From Isoetes taiwanensis (lineage: Eukaryota > Streptophyta > Lycopodiopsida > Isoetales > Isoetaceae): a DNA stretch of 64,000 nucleotides. Below are positions 37,678-49,500 of this stretch, in pieces (position 1 is the stretch's first letter; every line of letters starts with the position of its first letter). The notes under the pieces were generated by a model. The model had not been told where the DNA came from. It saw only the letters and a program-made list of their open reading frames with translations, and did not search any database. Position numbers and translations under genes: made by a program. The stretch spans positions 13,653,426 to 13,717,425 of the forward strand of contig JAJEKV010000036.1 of assembly GCA_021234155.1 (NCBI GenBank), in the 5' to 3' direction.

Positions 37678-37806
37678 GAAATGAATTTTGTTCTTTGTTG
37701 CGCGCTACAACTACTTTTGCGTTTCAAAGTTTTAAAGCGTTACTATTAGAGCGTTTATTAGCGTTCCAACATATGTAAGAAAGTAATCTATAAAATTACA
37801 TCTACA

Positions 37807-38194
37807 CAAATTATTCTTAATAGAAATTGAATTGCTTTATCCAAATCTACAATCCACCAATGATCTTTTTAGGCACATGTTCGATCGTTTGATACGAAAG
37901 GCATATATAAACATGCACCTTTATTTATGGTGATATTTGGATATTCTCGATTATGACTATTGGCTTAACATTAACGGGGTCTTAACTTAGCCAGCAACAA
38001 AAAAATCCCATTGGCTATAAAAAATGAACATTAATAGACATGTGAAGTGTGTTCAAATCCCTTGGTTACAGACAAAAAATTAATGAACATAGAAAATGAC
38101 AAGTATCATATATTGACAGGTTCATCAATTGACAGGTTTGTAGCTTTAACCCAGCAATGCTGGGCTTGGTTTCTACCAACTTTGCCCATCAATT
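37807..38194. other. AT-rich spacer
   Basis: No gene recognised. A short hairpin 'cccagcaatgctggg' lies next to the 3' end of the following LINE. Confidence 0.4.
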
Positions 38195-38868
38195 TCCATA
38201 TTAGAATAGAATAGAATAGATTAGAATAGAATTGTTTTTATCGTCCACGGAGACCAATCGGCCTATGGGACCCAATACAAAAAAGCGCAGCAGTACTGCC
38301 CGGATTAAAAAAACCCCGCCCCGAAGGGTTTTCGAGGGAAAAACTGTGGCAGCAATAAGACTGGTGACAACGATTAAATGGTTGACTGGGGGCATATCTG
38401 AGCCCTCAAGTCCAGTACTTCCTGAATGTATGATCCGAGTGAGCGCATCGAAGTCGTGCACCCAGTATCATGTGTAGCGGCTCATCAGGTCTAATCAACT
38501 GAGCATAGCGTGTCCGAATCTGATCATATGCCGGGCAGCTCTGGAAAGTGTGACACTCATCCTCGACAGCTCCCGTCTGGCAGGACTGACAAACCCTATC
38601 CTGACGTGGCTCCCCAATCCATCGACATGTCTCAATCCGGAGATAGTGGGCACCTGTGCGAATGGAGGCGATATGCCTGTGCTTTTTCATGGGCAGATGT
38701 GAACATAGGTAGCGCTGTGGGCCTCGTTCTAATGTGGGATTTAGGTGCTGCTTGTAATATGCTGTTTTGACTTGCTCCAGGGCCCTGGAATCCCAAAGCT
38801 TGCTGGAGAAACAAGCATCAAGAACGAACAAGCTTTGAAGTTTATACTATATTTTAAGTGCAGTTATC
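38195..38868 (-). mobile_element. LINE 3' fragment with (TATTC)n tail
   Basis: The minus strand encodes the C-terminal part of ORF2: 'RHIASIRTGAHYLRIETCRW', then 'CQSCQTGAVEDECHTFQSCPAY' spacing (C-x2-C-x10-H-x4-C). The 3' UTR has 'gggtcccataggccgattgg' followed by 'tctccgtggacga' and a TATTC/TAATC tail at 38202-38232. The same 3' end and tail type is carried by the plus-strand LINE at 19.5-21.8 kb, so both belong to one subfamily. 5'-truncated. Confidence 0.8.
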
Positions 38869-39224
38869 TCAAGATTATGAAGTTAATTCATGTCTGGCTC
38901 TTTTCTTCTCTTTAATCATCTATGTCTACTCAATCTATGCCCAGCAAAGAAACAAAGTCTGTAAGTGAGTGAGTCCACCCCCATCGACATCTAAGGAGAG
39001 ACCATCTAGCGCAATCTCAACCCTTTGTGTCATCCGCCATCTTAGTTGGAGGCCTTTGAAAGCTTTTATGTCTTTTGAAGGATTCTAACCCTCGTCCATG
39101 CTTTCCAAACCCACCATACCTACCATTAAGCCAAGCATTAAAATAAATGGAAGTTCACATATAGTTAAAGGTGAGGCTTGATCAATTCACGAATGTTGTA
39201 GAACGTTATAGATAGCGCTAGAAC
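38869..39224. other. unassigned spacer
   Basis: Nothing recognised. Confidence 0.4.
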
Positions 39225-39952
39225 CTTTAGAATCTTCTAGAATGTTCTGGAATGATCTAGATACTAATGGGTAAGCACCTCAATTTTAAAATAGTAAGTT
39301 TTTTTTTGAATTTTTGGAAAGAGTCAAAATATAATGTTTTGGAATATTCTAAATGTTCAAAGGAAGCATTTAAAATAGTAAGTTTTTTTTGAAACTTTGC
39401 AAAGAGTCAAAATATAATGTTTTGGAATGTTCTAAATTTTCAAAGTAAGCACACCAATCAAAAAAATAAAAAGTATTTTGAAACTTTTCAATATTCCAGA
39501 TAGAATCTGCTGGAATGTTTCAAATAGTCATGGGTAAGCATCTCAGTATAGAAAATTCTTCAAGCATGTTCAAGATAGCCCTAGAACCTTCTAGAATCCT
39601 CTAGAATGTTCTGGAATGATCTGATGCTAATGGGTAAGCACCTTAATCTAAAAATAGAAAGTTGTTTTTGAGACATGCAAAGAGCCAAAGTAGAATGTCT
39701 TGGAATGTTCCAGATGCTTAGGGTAAGCACCCAGTCTAAAAATAGAGAGTTTTTTAAAACTTTTGAACAATCGAAATAGAATGTTCTATAATGTTCCAGA
39801 TACTTATGAGTAAGTATCTCAGTCTAAAATAGAAAGTTTTTAGAAACAAATGTTCTAGTTCTAGCTAGAATATTCTAGATGCTCATGGTTGAGCACCACA
39901 ATCTAAAAATAGAAAACTTTTTTTTAATTACAAAGAGCCAAAATAGAATGTT
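39225..39952. repeat. decayed tandem array, about 90-bp unit, HSE-like
   Basis: About eight diverged units marked by 'gtaagca' at 39271, 39446, 39534, 39634, 39723, 39810 and 39889. Each holds an A-rich half ('ctaaaaatagaaagtttttt') and an 'agaatgttctggaatgatct'-like half. The latter, perfect at 39239-39258 and 39603-39620, satisfies nGAAnnTTCnnGAAn, the plant heat-shock element. Most other units keep GAAnnTTC dimers. No adjacent gene is apparent. Confidence 0.75.
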
Positions 39953-40400
39953 TTATATGATAGTAGATATGGTCAAGCTCCTCATGGGTGATGCTTTGGA
40001 ATTGATAATAGATGTGAGTAAGCTCTTGATGGATGATGCTTTGGAATTGGTAGTAGGGGTGTAATAAGCTACTCATAGGTTGACCAATGAATATTAATAT
40101 GGGTATGAGCACATAGGTGTTGATTAACATGCGTCTATGGGCATGCATAGTAGTAGGTATGAGTAGCCTCTTCATGGGTAATACTTTCGAATTAGTGGTA
40201 GGTATAATTAAGCTCCCCAATAGGCGATTAGAATTATCAATTGGTGGCAGTAAACTCCTCATAAATTGACAAATGGATGTTGAGCCACATGGGTGCTTGT
40301 GATCTTTAAAATAGATTGACTCAACTTCCCATATGTCATACTTTGGAATTGGTAGTAGATGTGAGTAAGCATTATAGGGTAAGTATGTCATGTATCAAAC
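39953..40400. repeat. decayed minisatellite, about 45-55-bp unit
   Basis: Diverged repeats of 'aagctcctcatgggtgatgc' followed by 'tttggaattggtagtaggtg', seen near 39965, 40015, 40155, 40205 and 40320, with short intervening sequence. Short Met/Leu-rich ORFs over it are by-products. Confidence 0.65.
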
Positions 40401-41030
40401 CCTAATTTGGATGGATGAGATCATCTTATTGCATCCAAAGGCCGAGATTTATCACACAGCTTCCACCACAGGAAAGTGAGAGGGAAAAAGGCATGGGACA
40501 AGGGGAAGAGGGAAAGTGAAAAAGGGAAAGGGAAAAAAGAGCACGGGATTTCCGCGACCAATCATGAATCTTTGTGCAAAATCAATTGTTTTACATTGTG
40601 TAGAGCGCTCTCCAACCAGTAGCCACGTGCTTGGTGATACATTGTTCCCAGAGCGTGTTCTTACAGAATTCTACATCAAGTAATTGTAGCTATCTACAAC
40701 CGTCAGAATGTGACCCACTTTAATTAAATACAACTTTTTTGTAAAAACTAATTACTATCCATATCGTCCTTGGTCTTCTGGAGCAGTGTTGTTGTATTAA
40801 TACCCATATTTTACATATAAAATACATTTTTTTATACAATGTACATTACATATGTATGTAAAAAACCTTGATGAAAATTCAATTGATTCTTTTGTTTTCA
40901 TTTTTTAAATAATTTTTTTTTCAACTACATTGATGTCCATAGACTTGCTTACAAACATCTGGAGCTAACGTGTAACCAATTCCAAAGATCATTTTAAGGG
41001 GAAAAAAAATTCATCATAAACAAAAAGATG
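40401..41030. other. intergenic DNA
   Basis: A purine-rich patch at about 40470-40540 resembles the polypurine strand of the 9.5-11.1 kb tract. Otherwise AT-rich with no gene recognised. Confidence 0.4.
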
Positions 41031-43620
41031 TTAAAAATGTTTGTATTGATACACTTGTACAAAATATTTTTTATACATATGTATATAATTGCGTATTAGT
41101 AGTGTATGTGCCATAAGCGAAACATTATCAGCATACATAAGTTGCCTGACGTTGTAGTGTGCCCCATGCAGACCTCTGCCACCATGATTATTAAGCCATT
41201 CTTCCAATTGATCAAGGTACAAGGCAAAGAGTGTAGGAGATAGAGGGCAACCCTTACATGCTCCAATATTGCTATTGATTTGGGTACGTGATGTTGGAAT
41301 CTTAGCAAAGATCTTTCCATAGAGTCAATAAACTGCATTTTGAAGGTCTTGTGGAACCCCTAGCACTTGCAATTGCTGCGGAAGAAGCTTTTGAAGTAGT
41401 CAATCAAAAGCAGAAGTGAAATCCACGAAGCACATATAGAGGTTTTGTTTCAAGCTTCAGTTATGTTCAATAAGCACACGCAATATGAAATCATGATCTA
41501 ACGTAGAATGGCCTAGATAAAAGCCTGCCCACAGCATGTGCACTAGTATATTTTTGCCCATGGTGTAGTAACACTAGCTAAGAGCTTGGAAAAAATGGAA
41601 CTGACCATATTATACGATAGTTAGGTCATTCTTATCACATGCCTTGGGAATCGATACGGCCTTACTGATAGCTCAAGTTTTTTGCAATCCTTCTTGCAAA
41701 GCTTGATTTCAAATAGCAGTAACGATTGGAAGCAATAAGGAACCCTCCTATTTATGCAATTCTGCCTACAAACCTTGAAGATTGGGAGGCCTCTGTGAAT
41801 TGAAGAATATCACCTACCAAAGGATGCACAGAATTAAGAATCCTAGACTGATCATACAAATGAATCAATCACTCATCCCATTACTGCATAGGAGTATGTC
41901 CAAGGGTAGGGTGTGACCGATATAATATTTTTCTCTAGAAGGTCTGAGACTCACGTAGAAGTGAGTCAAATATTCGCTTCTAATGGTCAATAACAAAGTG
42001 TGCCTCTTTGTTTTCAACACAGACTTATAATTCTTGATGGCATTTTGACATGCATCGGGCTCAATTATTGTGTGCAATTGTTTTAAGTTATTTGCAGTCA
42101 GCATCAAACTTTGCGTTTTTTTTGAAAAAGATTTCTTACTAGAATGAGCAGCACCATAAGCGAGTGCACCAAAGCAGGACACAGCTGAAGTAATCAAAGC
42201 ATCAGCAAATGCAACATTAGTCCAAAATACCTTCAAGTGCAAGAGCTAATGCATGTTAAAAATGTCTGCCATCTAGGAGATGCAAGGTTATGGTCTAAAG
42301 AATTATTTACATAAATTCTATGACCATAAGGTTTTGTCATAATGACATTTTCTTTGGTCACAAAAGACTATGCAATCAAATAATTATTCTTAGTCTAGAT
42401 CTAATTTATACTATAGACTTCTCACATGCTTGATTATTACCCTCTTGAAATAGTCCCATCCTTGAGTTAATGCCCTCTAATAAGTTGGCCAGACTTGTTA
42501 GATTGCTTCTTCTCATTCAGTTGAATTATTCTTTACGTTATGGAGGTACTCGTTTTATACATGGTCAATGATTGTCTTAGTAATATGACTCCTGCTTAGC
42601 AAATCTAAGTCAAGCAAATGTCTTATAGCAACGGTTTAATGACAAATAAAGTGGATAGTGATTAGAATTTTTCAAGATATATGTGATATCGAGATCAATA
42701 TCTTGCTAGACGTGTTGAAGCAGTAACTCGGCACTCAGTAGAGTGGCGCTGAGGGAGTGCCAGTTCAGGCATTTTCCCAGTCGACACTCAGATGGTGCTA
42801 AAAAAGTGCCTAAATTCACACTTTCTCTGCACCATTGTGCTGGGTGCTGAGTCACTGCTTCAACACGTCTAGTATGATGATAATCTCAATATAACATAAA
42901 TCATGACCGATTTTTATTTTCATCACTATGGCTTATTCCAATTCGAAAATCTGAAATGAGATTCAAATCTTGCACTTGGGAAATGACATAGTCAACAACA
43001 CTAATGCCATCTTCCTATATATCGTGTTTGCATATTACCTTTAGAGTGTGCTCCAATCCATTACAAATGACCATCTCAAAAACTTCACGCAATTGGATGC
43101 GTTCCCTCCAAATGTTGAGACAAGCTTGCTACCATCGAGCGATAAACGTGGCTATATCATTAGCACACATCCATGTCCTGCCTCTCTTCAAGTATAAGCT
43201 GAGCAGTTTGTATTACAGCAGTGCGAGCATTGAAATCACGAAGAAGAATAACATGCCGTTTCTATTTGAATTGAGCAATGTCATCATAAAGATCACTATA
43301 AGAATTATCATGATCTACATCATATTCATCATAGAAAGGTGATGATGTAAGTGGAAAGTAATATGCATCAATAAAAATGGCACTACTACTTGTACAATGG
43401 AAATTTGATCCAGATGGAGCGATTATATCTTTAAGCTTTATGAAGCGTGATGTGGAGAGTAAAGACATTTTTAAGATAGCAACCAACTTCGTCACATCCT
43501 CGTTCCCATGACATTCGTTAAAGAATGAAAAGTATTGATTGATAGCTGTGCAATGAGGGAGCCTTATGGCAGAATGTTTGCAAGTTTTTATGAGCAAAAG
43601 GATATCCATATCTTTTGTAA
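41031..43620 (-). mobile_element. old LINE copy, endonuclease to RT
   Basis: Highly decayed minus-strand ORF2. 43262-43609 contains 'SSSAIFIDAYYFPL' and 'YSDLYDDIAQFK', followed across a stop by 'LLRDFNARTAVIQTAQL' (about 43190-43250), the D-F-N-A motif of the endonuclease. 41865-42242 is the linker ('NYKSVLKTKRHTLLLTIRSE'). 41031-41300 gives RT motifs: an 'ACKGCPLSPT' equivalent, 'LYLDQLEEWLNNHGGRGLHG', and 'QLMYADNVSLMAHT', where YADD has become YADN. A MITE lies within it at 42706-42872. Confidence 0.75.
42706..42872. mobile_element. 167-bp MITE with about 32-bp terminal inverted repeats
   Basis: The left end 'ctagacgtgttgaagcagta' and right end '...ctgcttcaacacgtctag' are inverted copies extending to about 'gcactcag', with one or two mismatches. 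The target duplication is either TA (repeats starting GACGTG) or CTAG. No coding capacity. It interrupts the LINE linker between 42242 and 43190. Confidence 0.8.
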
Positions 43621-44049
43621 TTGGGTTCAGGCTATCATCTTTACGTCAGAGAAAATCTCAACAATTCCAATATACCAACCGAAACCCTGCACGATGTATT
43701 TAAGTTTCACGTGGAAAATGCAACAACATGTAGCCTTTCACACATCCTCTTTACAAAACTTGATTCCAACCTTCCAAAAATCTGCAATGCAATTCTGATA
43801 TCAGAATTTCCCTCTCATAACCTACATCAGCCACCGATTACTTAAAATTACAACCCTTTTTCTCAGATGATTTCTAGGTCATTTTCTGGCCGTGCTCTGG
43901 CGGAGCCGCCAATAGGGTTGCGCTTTCTCAAATGCCATATCCAACATATTTTGCTTTCTTGGATTTTATAGCCTCGCCGCAACAAGGTGATTCTTGCATC
44001 AGAGGCTCTGCGCAAGATGGTTCTTGCATCGGAGTCTCTGCAAAAGGCT
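43621..44049. other. unassigned sequence
   Basis: Short ORFs only. From about 43863 the minus frame leads into the coding-like module. Confidence 0.4.
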
Positions 44050-44290
44050 CTGCAATGGATTTGCAGGTCACACTTTCTTAAGATCATGGCCAAATTCTTT
44101 TTCTGCTGCTCATAATTTGCATTTTTGCATATTGGGTCATCTGTTTTAGGTTCTTCATTCGCTTTTGTCCTGTTTGAATGGAGCTCATTCTGAGTACCCT
44201 GAATCTTAATATATGCTTTTGTTAGAGCTCCAAACAGACCCATTCTGTTTGAATCAGAATGCACAGTGCATCATTCTCTTCCGGCAACAC
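44050..44290 (-). pseudogene. diverged third copy of the coding-like module
   Basis: Part of an open minus frame (43863-44264) reading 'DSNRMGLFGALTKAYIKIQ', 'NELHSNRTKANEEPKTDDP' and 'YEQQKKNLAMILRK'. It parallels the modules at 1560-1830 and 18180-18450, which have stops here. This copy is the most open, yet no family is recognised. Confidence 0.45.
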
Positions 44291-46578
44291 TTTTTAGGCA
44301 ACCAATAGCTTGCGTGGCTATGCCCGGAAACTTACGCTATCGCTACCAGGAGCTTTCTGGGAGGTGGCACTCTAAAGTAGAATTGCATATACAAGGAATT
44401 CATGTAAATGGCCAAAAAATGCAAATGATATATGTAATGAGCCAATAATACGGGATGAATACTTAGTTGGCTGACTTCAAGGAGGTGATTTAATGTTCTA
44501 TCTATCCGATACATACTTCCTCACATCTTTCTTGTATGGAGATACTCTTGTATTCTCTGTCCAAAACTTGATAACAACTTCTCTATTATACTCCAGCATG
44601 TTATCCATCCTCTTATTTCTCTTGAACATTGATCAAGGCCTTTTAAGTTTGTTGGTTTGCACTTTTTTTTTTTTTGAAGGCATTGGAGTTATTTTTCTTG
44701 GAATACTCAACACTTGATTACTTTTGTTTGTTTCGTAGCCTTGATACGATTTGTAGGATGTATTTTCTTGCATGAAGCATGTCATAAGTCCTCTTATACT
44801 AATTCTCGCATTGTTTCCTTCAAATTCTTCACCATTTGCTCGGCCACCATAACCTTCTTAGAATTTCTCATAAAGAAGATTGTCAAGGCACCGGCCTTTG
44901 TCAATATCATTGATGTTTGTAGTAATTTAGTGGAATACTTCAAAGATTTCTCCTGATATTTCTCTTATTCTGCAATCATTTAGTCTCACTTTCTTTTTCT
45001 TCTTTGAACTTGAGATTCTAATTCTTCTTTGCTGCTTCCTTCTTTGCAGACAATCTTTGCCTAAAATCTCTCTTTCGTGCCGCATCAAGAGCACTATAAT
45101 TACCGAGGACAAGCATTTGATTTCATTGATCTCAAAATTGGAGCAAATTGTTGAATCTTATTTTAAGCAAATCTTTAAAGCCATTAACCTTTCTAGTTTG
45201 CTTGAATTCAAGAGTGAGCAAGCCCGCCATACACAATACACAAATATGGCAAGCCACAATCATTGAGAATCCAGCACCATTCAAGCTCATGATTCATCTC
45301 AGTCTGTCATTTGATGGGCAAGCACCCTCCAAGTCATCATTTTGACCACACGTGTTGAGTTTAAAAAGGGCCGCTTTTAAGCACATGTAATCGGCATCCT
45401 GACAATGATCTCTGCTATCCAATAGCAAATTTGCACCCATAACTATAGAGTAATATTGTTACATGCAAAAATAAAATAAAGACACTAAACATCATTGTAA
45501 GCAAGAATAGTCGAACATTCTATACGACGTTATAACACTAAATTTCAATGGTCCACCACAAGTGTTTAAATGTTTATAAGTGTAGAGCGCTCTAGACAAC
45601 CTTCAACTACAAAGGTAACCATGAAATAGTAGGTTTGTTACATTCAAACATTAAGAAAAAACACTTCACACCTTACTACAACATAGATCAAATTATAGAA
45701 GAAAGAAAGTCGAGCAATGCACTAACCTGCAGCATCTACTACCAAAGCGCGCCATTTGTAACCTTAGAATTTCTTCTGAAGGAGAGAGACAAAATTTGAA
45801 ATCTCAATTCTTATAGCTCTAAATTGAAAATGCCCGTCAGACAAATAATTGTAAGATTGAAGCACTATCCCACTAACTCGTACTAACGGACATGCCAATG
45901 TTTAGGCCTTAATTGCTGCCTTCAGGTCATTTATTTCATTTTAATACGTAATTTGTTTCAACACTTTTTTTTTTTGTATAAAATTTGCAACATTCTTCCT
46001 CCTTTCTACTAGACTTCCAATCAACATTTGAAATTTCCCTCCAATAGACCCTTTGAGAATGGTGTATGCATTGTTCCAATGCAAACTATGGTTCAGATCT
46101 TTGAGTTAGACAAAAAATCTTTGATTGTATGGCAGTTCAGTGGTGACAATACAACTAAGGTACCCAAGGAATTAGAATTTCTCAATGGACATCACGTATA
46201 TCATCTTCAAGGGAGAAATGGCAATATACAACGCGTTCAGTCGCTTGGAAAGTCCCATGTATGTCCTGTACAGATTGATTTTTCACAAAAACCAACTCTT
46301 TTGCAAGATCAGAAAGGGATTCTACCGAATTCGGAGATGAACAAATGAAGTGAATGCTCCAGCCTACCACTTGAAACAAGCACTCCACCCCCTAGTCATC
46401 AGGAGGCAACCCTCCATCCGCTAGCGCATTGCATTGTTTATAATAACATAATTTTACACCTGATAAGTATACAAGCAGTTTTTCTAGGGCTTGAACAAAG
46501 TACTTGCAATGAGTTCTTGCATGTGAAGCAAACATCATATAGACATCAACCTTATAAGAAAATACATACGGCTTAAGG
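44291..46578. other. intergenic region downstream of Ddl
   Basis: No gene recognised. The longest plus ORF (46028-46348, 106 codons) has no domain I know and overlaps the probable 3' UTR of Ddl on the other strand. Poly-T runs and AT-rich stretches predominate. Confidence 0.4.
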
Positions 46579-49500
46579 TTACTCCAAGTTGTTAGATCGT
46601 TTGGCTGCAAGGTCAATGATACGTTTAAAAAATGCTCGAGGGTATATTGGTGGATCTTCTGCAAGTGCCTACACAGAAAAACATATTACCCATTTATTTA
46701 TATAAGGGTGACCTACATAAACAATGTAATTTTCCAAAGCTTAGGAAATTGTCAGCTTTGCTTTCAAGGTCTTTCACGTTTTGGCTTTATATTTTAGGTA
46801 ACATAATTAGAACACTCAAATCCCAAGCACATAAAATGCCTCGGCATTGCACTGCGACCCTCTGTCAATAACTATAATCATTCACCAAGAAAGCTCCCCT
46901 ATCAATGCAACCTATCTCCTCGTACTTCTAGGCCTCACATAATTTAAAATGAGAGAAAGCCAGTGCAAGGATGCTATCCATGACCTTTTTTGAGTTAATG
47001 CGAAAAAATGTACCAGAAAGTGGGCATCTAGGTAAGGTCTAGATTTTTTCTGATCACCTTTCTCGTTCTTCCTTTAAATTTAGTAAATTTGGTCCTAGGC
47101 TTTAAGGGTTTAGAGAAACCTGATGAAGAAGTACAGTTGAAGGAGTCATTCCTGGGATTGTATTTGCTTCAATGACGATGACCTGCAACAAAACAATAAG
47201 TCATGATCTCCAAAGAACATCCATTCCGTAGTATAAAACATACCAATTTCAGCATAAGCTTCAATTGGCAACTGGGATGTTAATTGCATTATACAACTCT
47301 AAAAAGGATGAAGGAATAATGAGGCCGATCCTTACCCTCCTTTGGGTGAATTATCATTTTTATGAATCAACAACGCTTCTCACCAATGCATATTTTTGTA
47401 GGAAATATTGTTTACTGTCCCCAATATACAATAAATGTCTGACTTCATTTTACGATGGGACATGAAAAGTGCAGCTTGCTTTCCAATCCCACAAAATGGA
47501 TCTCACTTCCACCAAAGAGTATGGCATTGACAACAATAATACCATTGTACTTTTGCTGATAGCATCTCTTTTGGTCCTTCAGTTACCAGGAAGTTTATAA
47601 TTTCGCCAGGATTCAATATTATAGATATTCAGCTGGTTTTGTTTGCCAGGAAGCTACCTTATTGAACTGCATGTATCCGGATATATCAACATTTTGATTC
47701 AAGAAATCTAACTTAATAAGCTCTCAGAACTGAACACTGGTTTGTCTAGTTCTCAACAAATCATATGGTGCACAAATAAACTTATCATACCTCTCCACTG
47801 TCTACGTGAAGAAAGGCATCAATACGGGCAAATCCTTCCAGATGCAACGAATTGGCAACTATTTCAATCCTCTTCTTACAGCCTTCAATTGCCTCCTTTC
47901 TAAGAGACCAAAAAATCGCAAGGGTATGAAAAGCTTACAAATATACGATGCCAAACCATGAATTCAATGTGATTTGGAATATGATTAACAATTTATCTAA
48001 CATAGATTAGAAAAGAAAACCTGACAATTTGGGACGGAGGAGGAGTAAGGTTAATTCCAGTTCCACCTGCATATCAAAGCAATAACAAGCAGTTAACAAA
48101 GGGAATATCAAATATCACAACTAGACCCATTGAAGACTACATGAAATATCTGAGGAGGCTTATGCTGACTAGACAAAATAGTTAGCGGCATTCTGCCATT
48201 TTTATACAGATTTCCTTCAGGTCAATACAACCTTCTTGCTTTATTTTCTCTCCCCCGAGGTCCATATTTTAGGTCCACGAATGATGTCGTCGAAGCAAGA
48301 CTTACAAAGGTCTTGGAGGAATCCTCAATGGCCAACTTGAAGCCAAAATTAATTTAAAATGAGAGCTGTGCAGTTGGCACTTATGGCTGGGTCTGAACAG
48401 CAAACCTTTATTATGGACGCAATAAAATTTATTGAAGCCATAGAGATCCTCAAGGACACTTATGCTGTGAAAAAGGAATATAGAAATCAGAATTGCTGTA
48501 GACAACTAGGCTTACAAATTGCAAGTATACGAGTGAATGTTTTTCTGATCAACAAGGATCAATTGCCTCGGTAGTCAACATTGTTTATAGTTTGTCTACC
48601 TTCAGTTTCAAAATGTAGTTAGATCATAAGGCGTGGCTCTTTTCTCATCAAAGGAATATGCGCCACATCAAATAATGTCCAGATTAGTAGGCAGTGCTTT
48701 AAGAAGAAATAGGCACACCCACTTGGACAGATATTGCAGCTAATACGTTAACAGACAGATGAGAAAAGTAAGCTAATAATACCTTGGAATTTTTCTTCAA
48801 GAGACAGTATGCCACCTTTTTCTTTGACTGTAATGCTGGGGTTAAATGCGTGCATCTTGCCCTTCTCACCTACAACCCCAACAGTTACTTCCAACCATCT
48901 ACTTTTCCCAGCCCAGCATATATCTTCTTTGCAATGACCCTCCAATGAGAAGGATATTTCATCGGTTTCTATAAAAGTCTCAAATATTAGCTTTTGCGGC
49001 ATCAAGTGTGGCATCTCGATTATACCATGTATCTGCACCAGAATACAAAGCAAGAAACGTGCATGAAGACCAATGAGAGACTTCTGCAAACACATTACTA
49101 TGTCTTTCTATATTATGCAAATTTGTGCACTTTTAAGTTCATACCATGCTTAAGGTGTTAGGTAGCAAACGAGGAACACCCTCAAATAATGCTTTCAGGT
49201 ATATAGACAAGTCTTCACCAGAGCTGCATTTATTGTATGGCTATAAGTACTTATTTAATCCCTATTAATTGAGTTCATAATAATGAGCGTACCATAGTCT
49301 AGCAACACCCGTTGAACAACCATCAGCTGCAGGTTTGACACAGATAGTGCTGCACTCCAGATTAGATTTTAGGTTCTCCCATGTCTCTTCCATGGCAGCA
49401 TCATCAGGAGAGAACATAAATTGAGAGGTACTTATAGCAGCAAACGAAGGAGGCTGCTGATTAATAAGAGATCAAGAAATCGGCAAGAAAGTAGGCACAC

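Noticed and set aside
46028-46348. 106-codon plus-strand ORF downstream of Ddl
   Set aside because: No recognised domain, no splice or promoter context, and it overlaps the expected Ddl 3' UTR.
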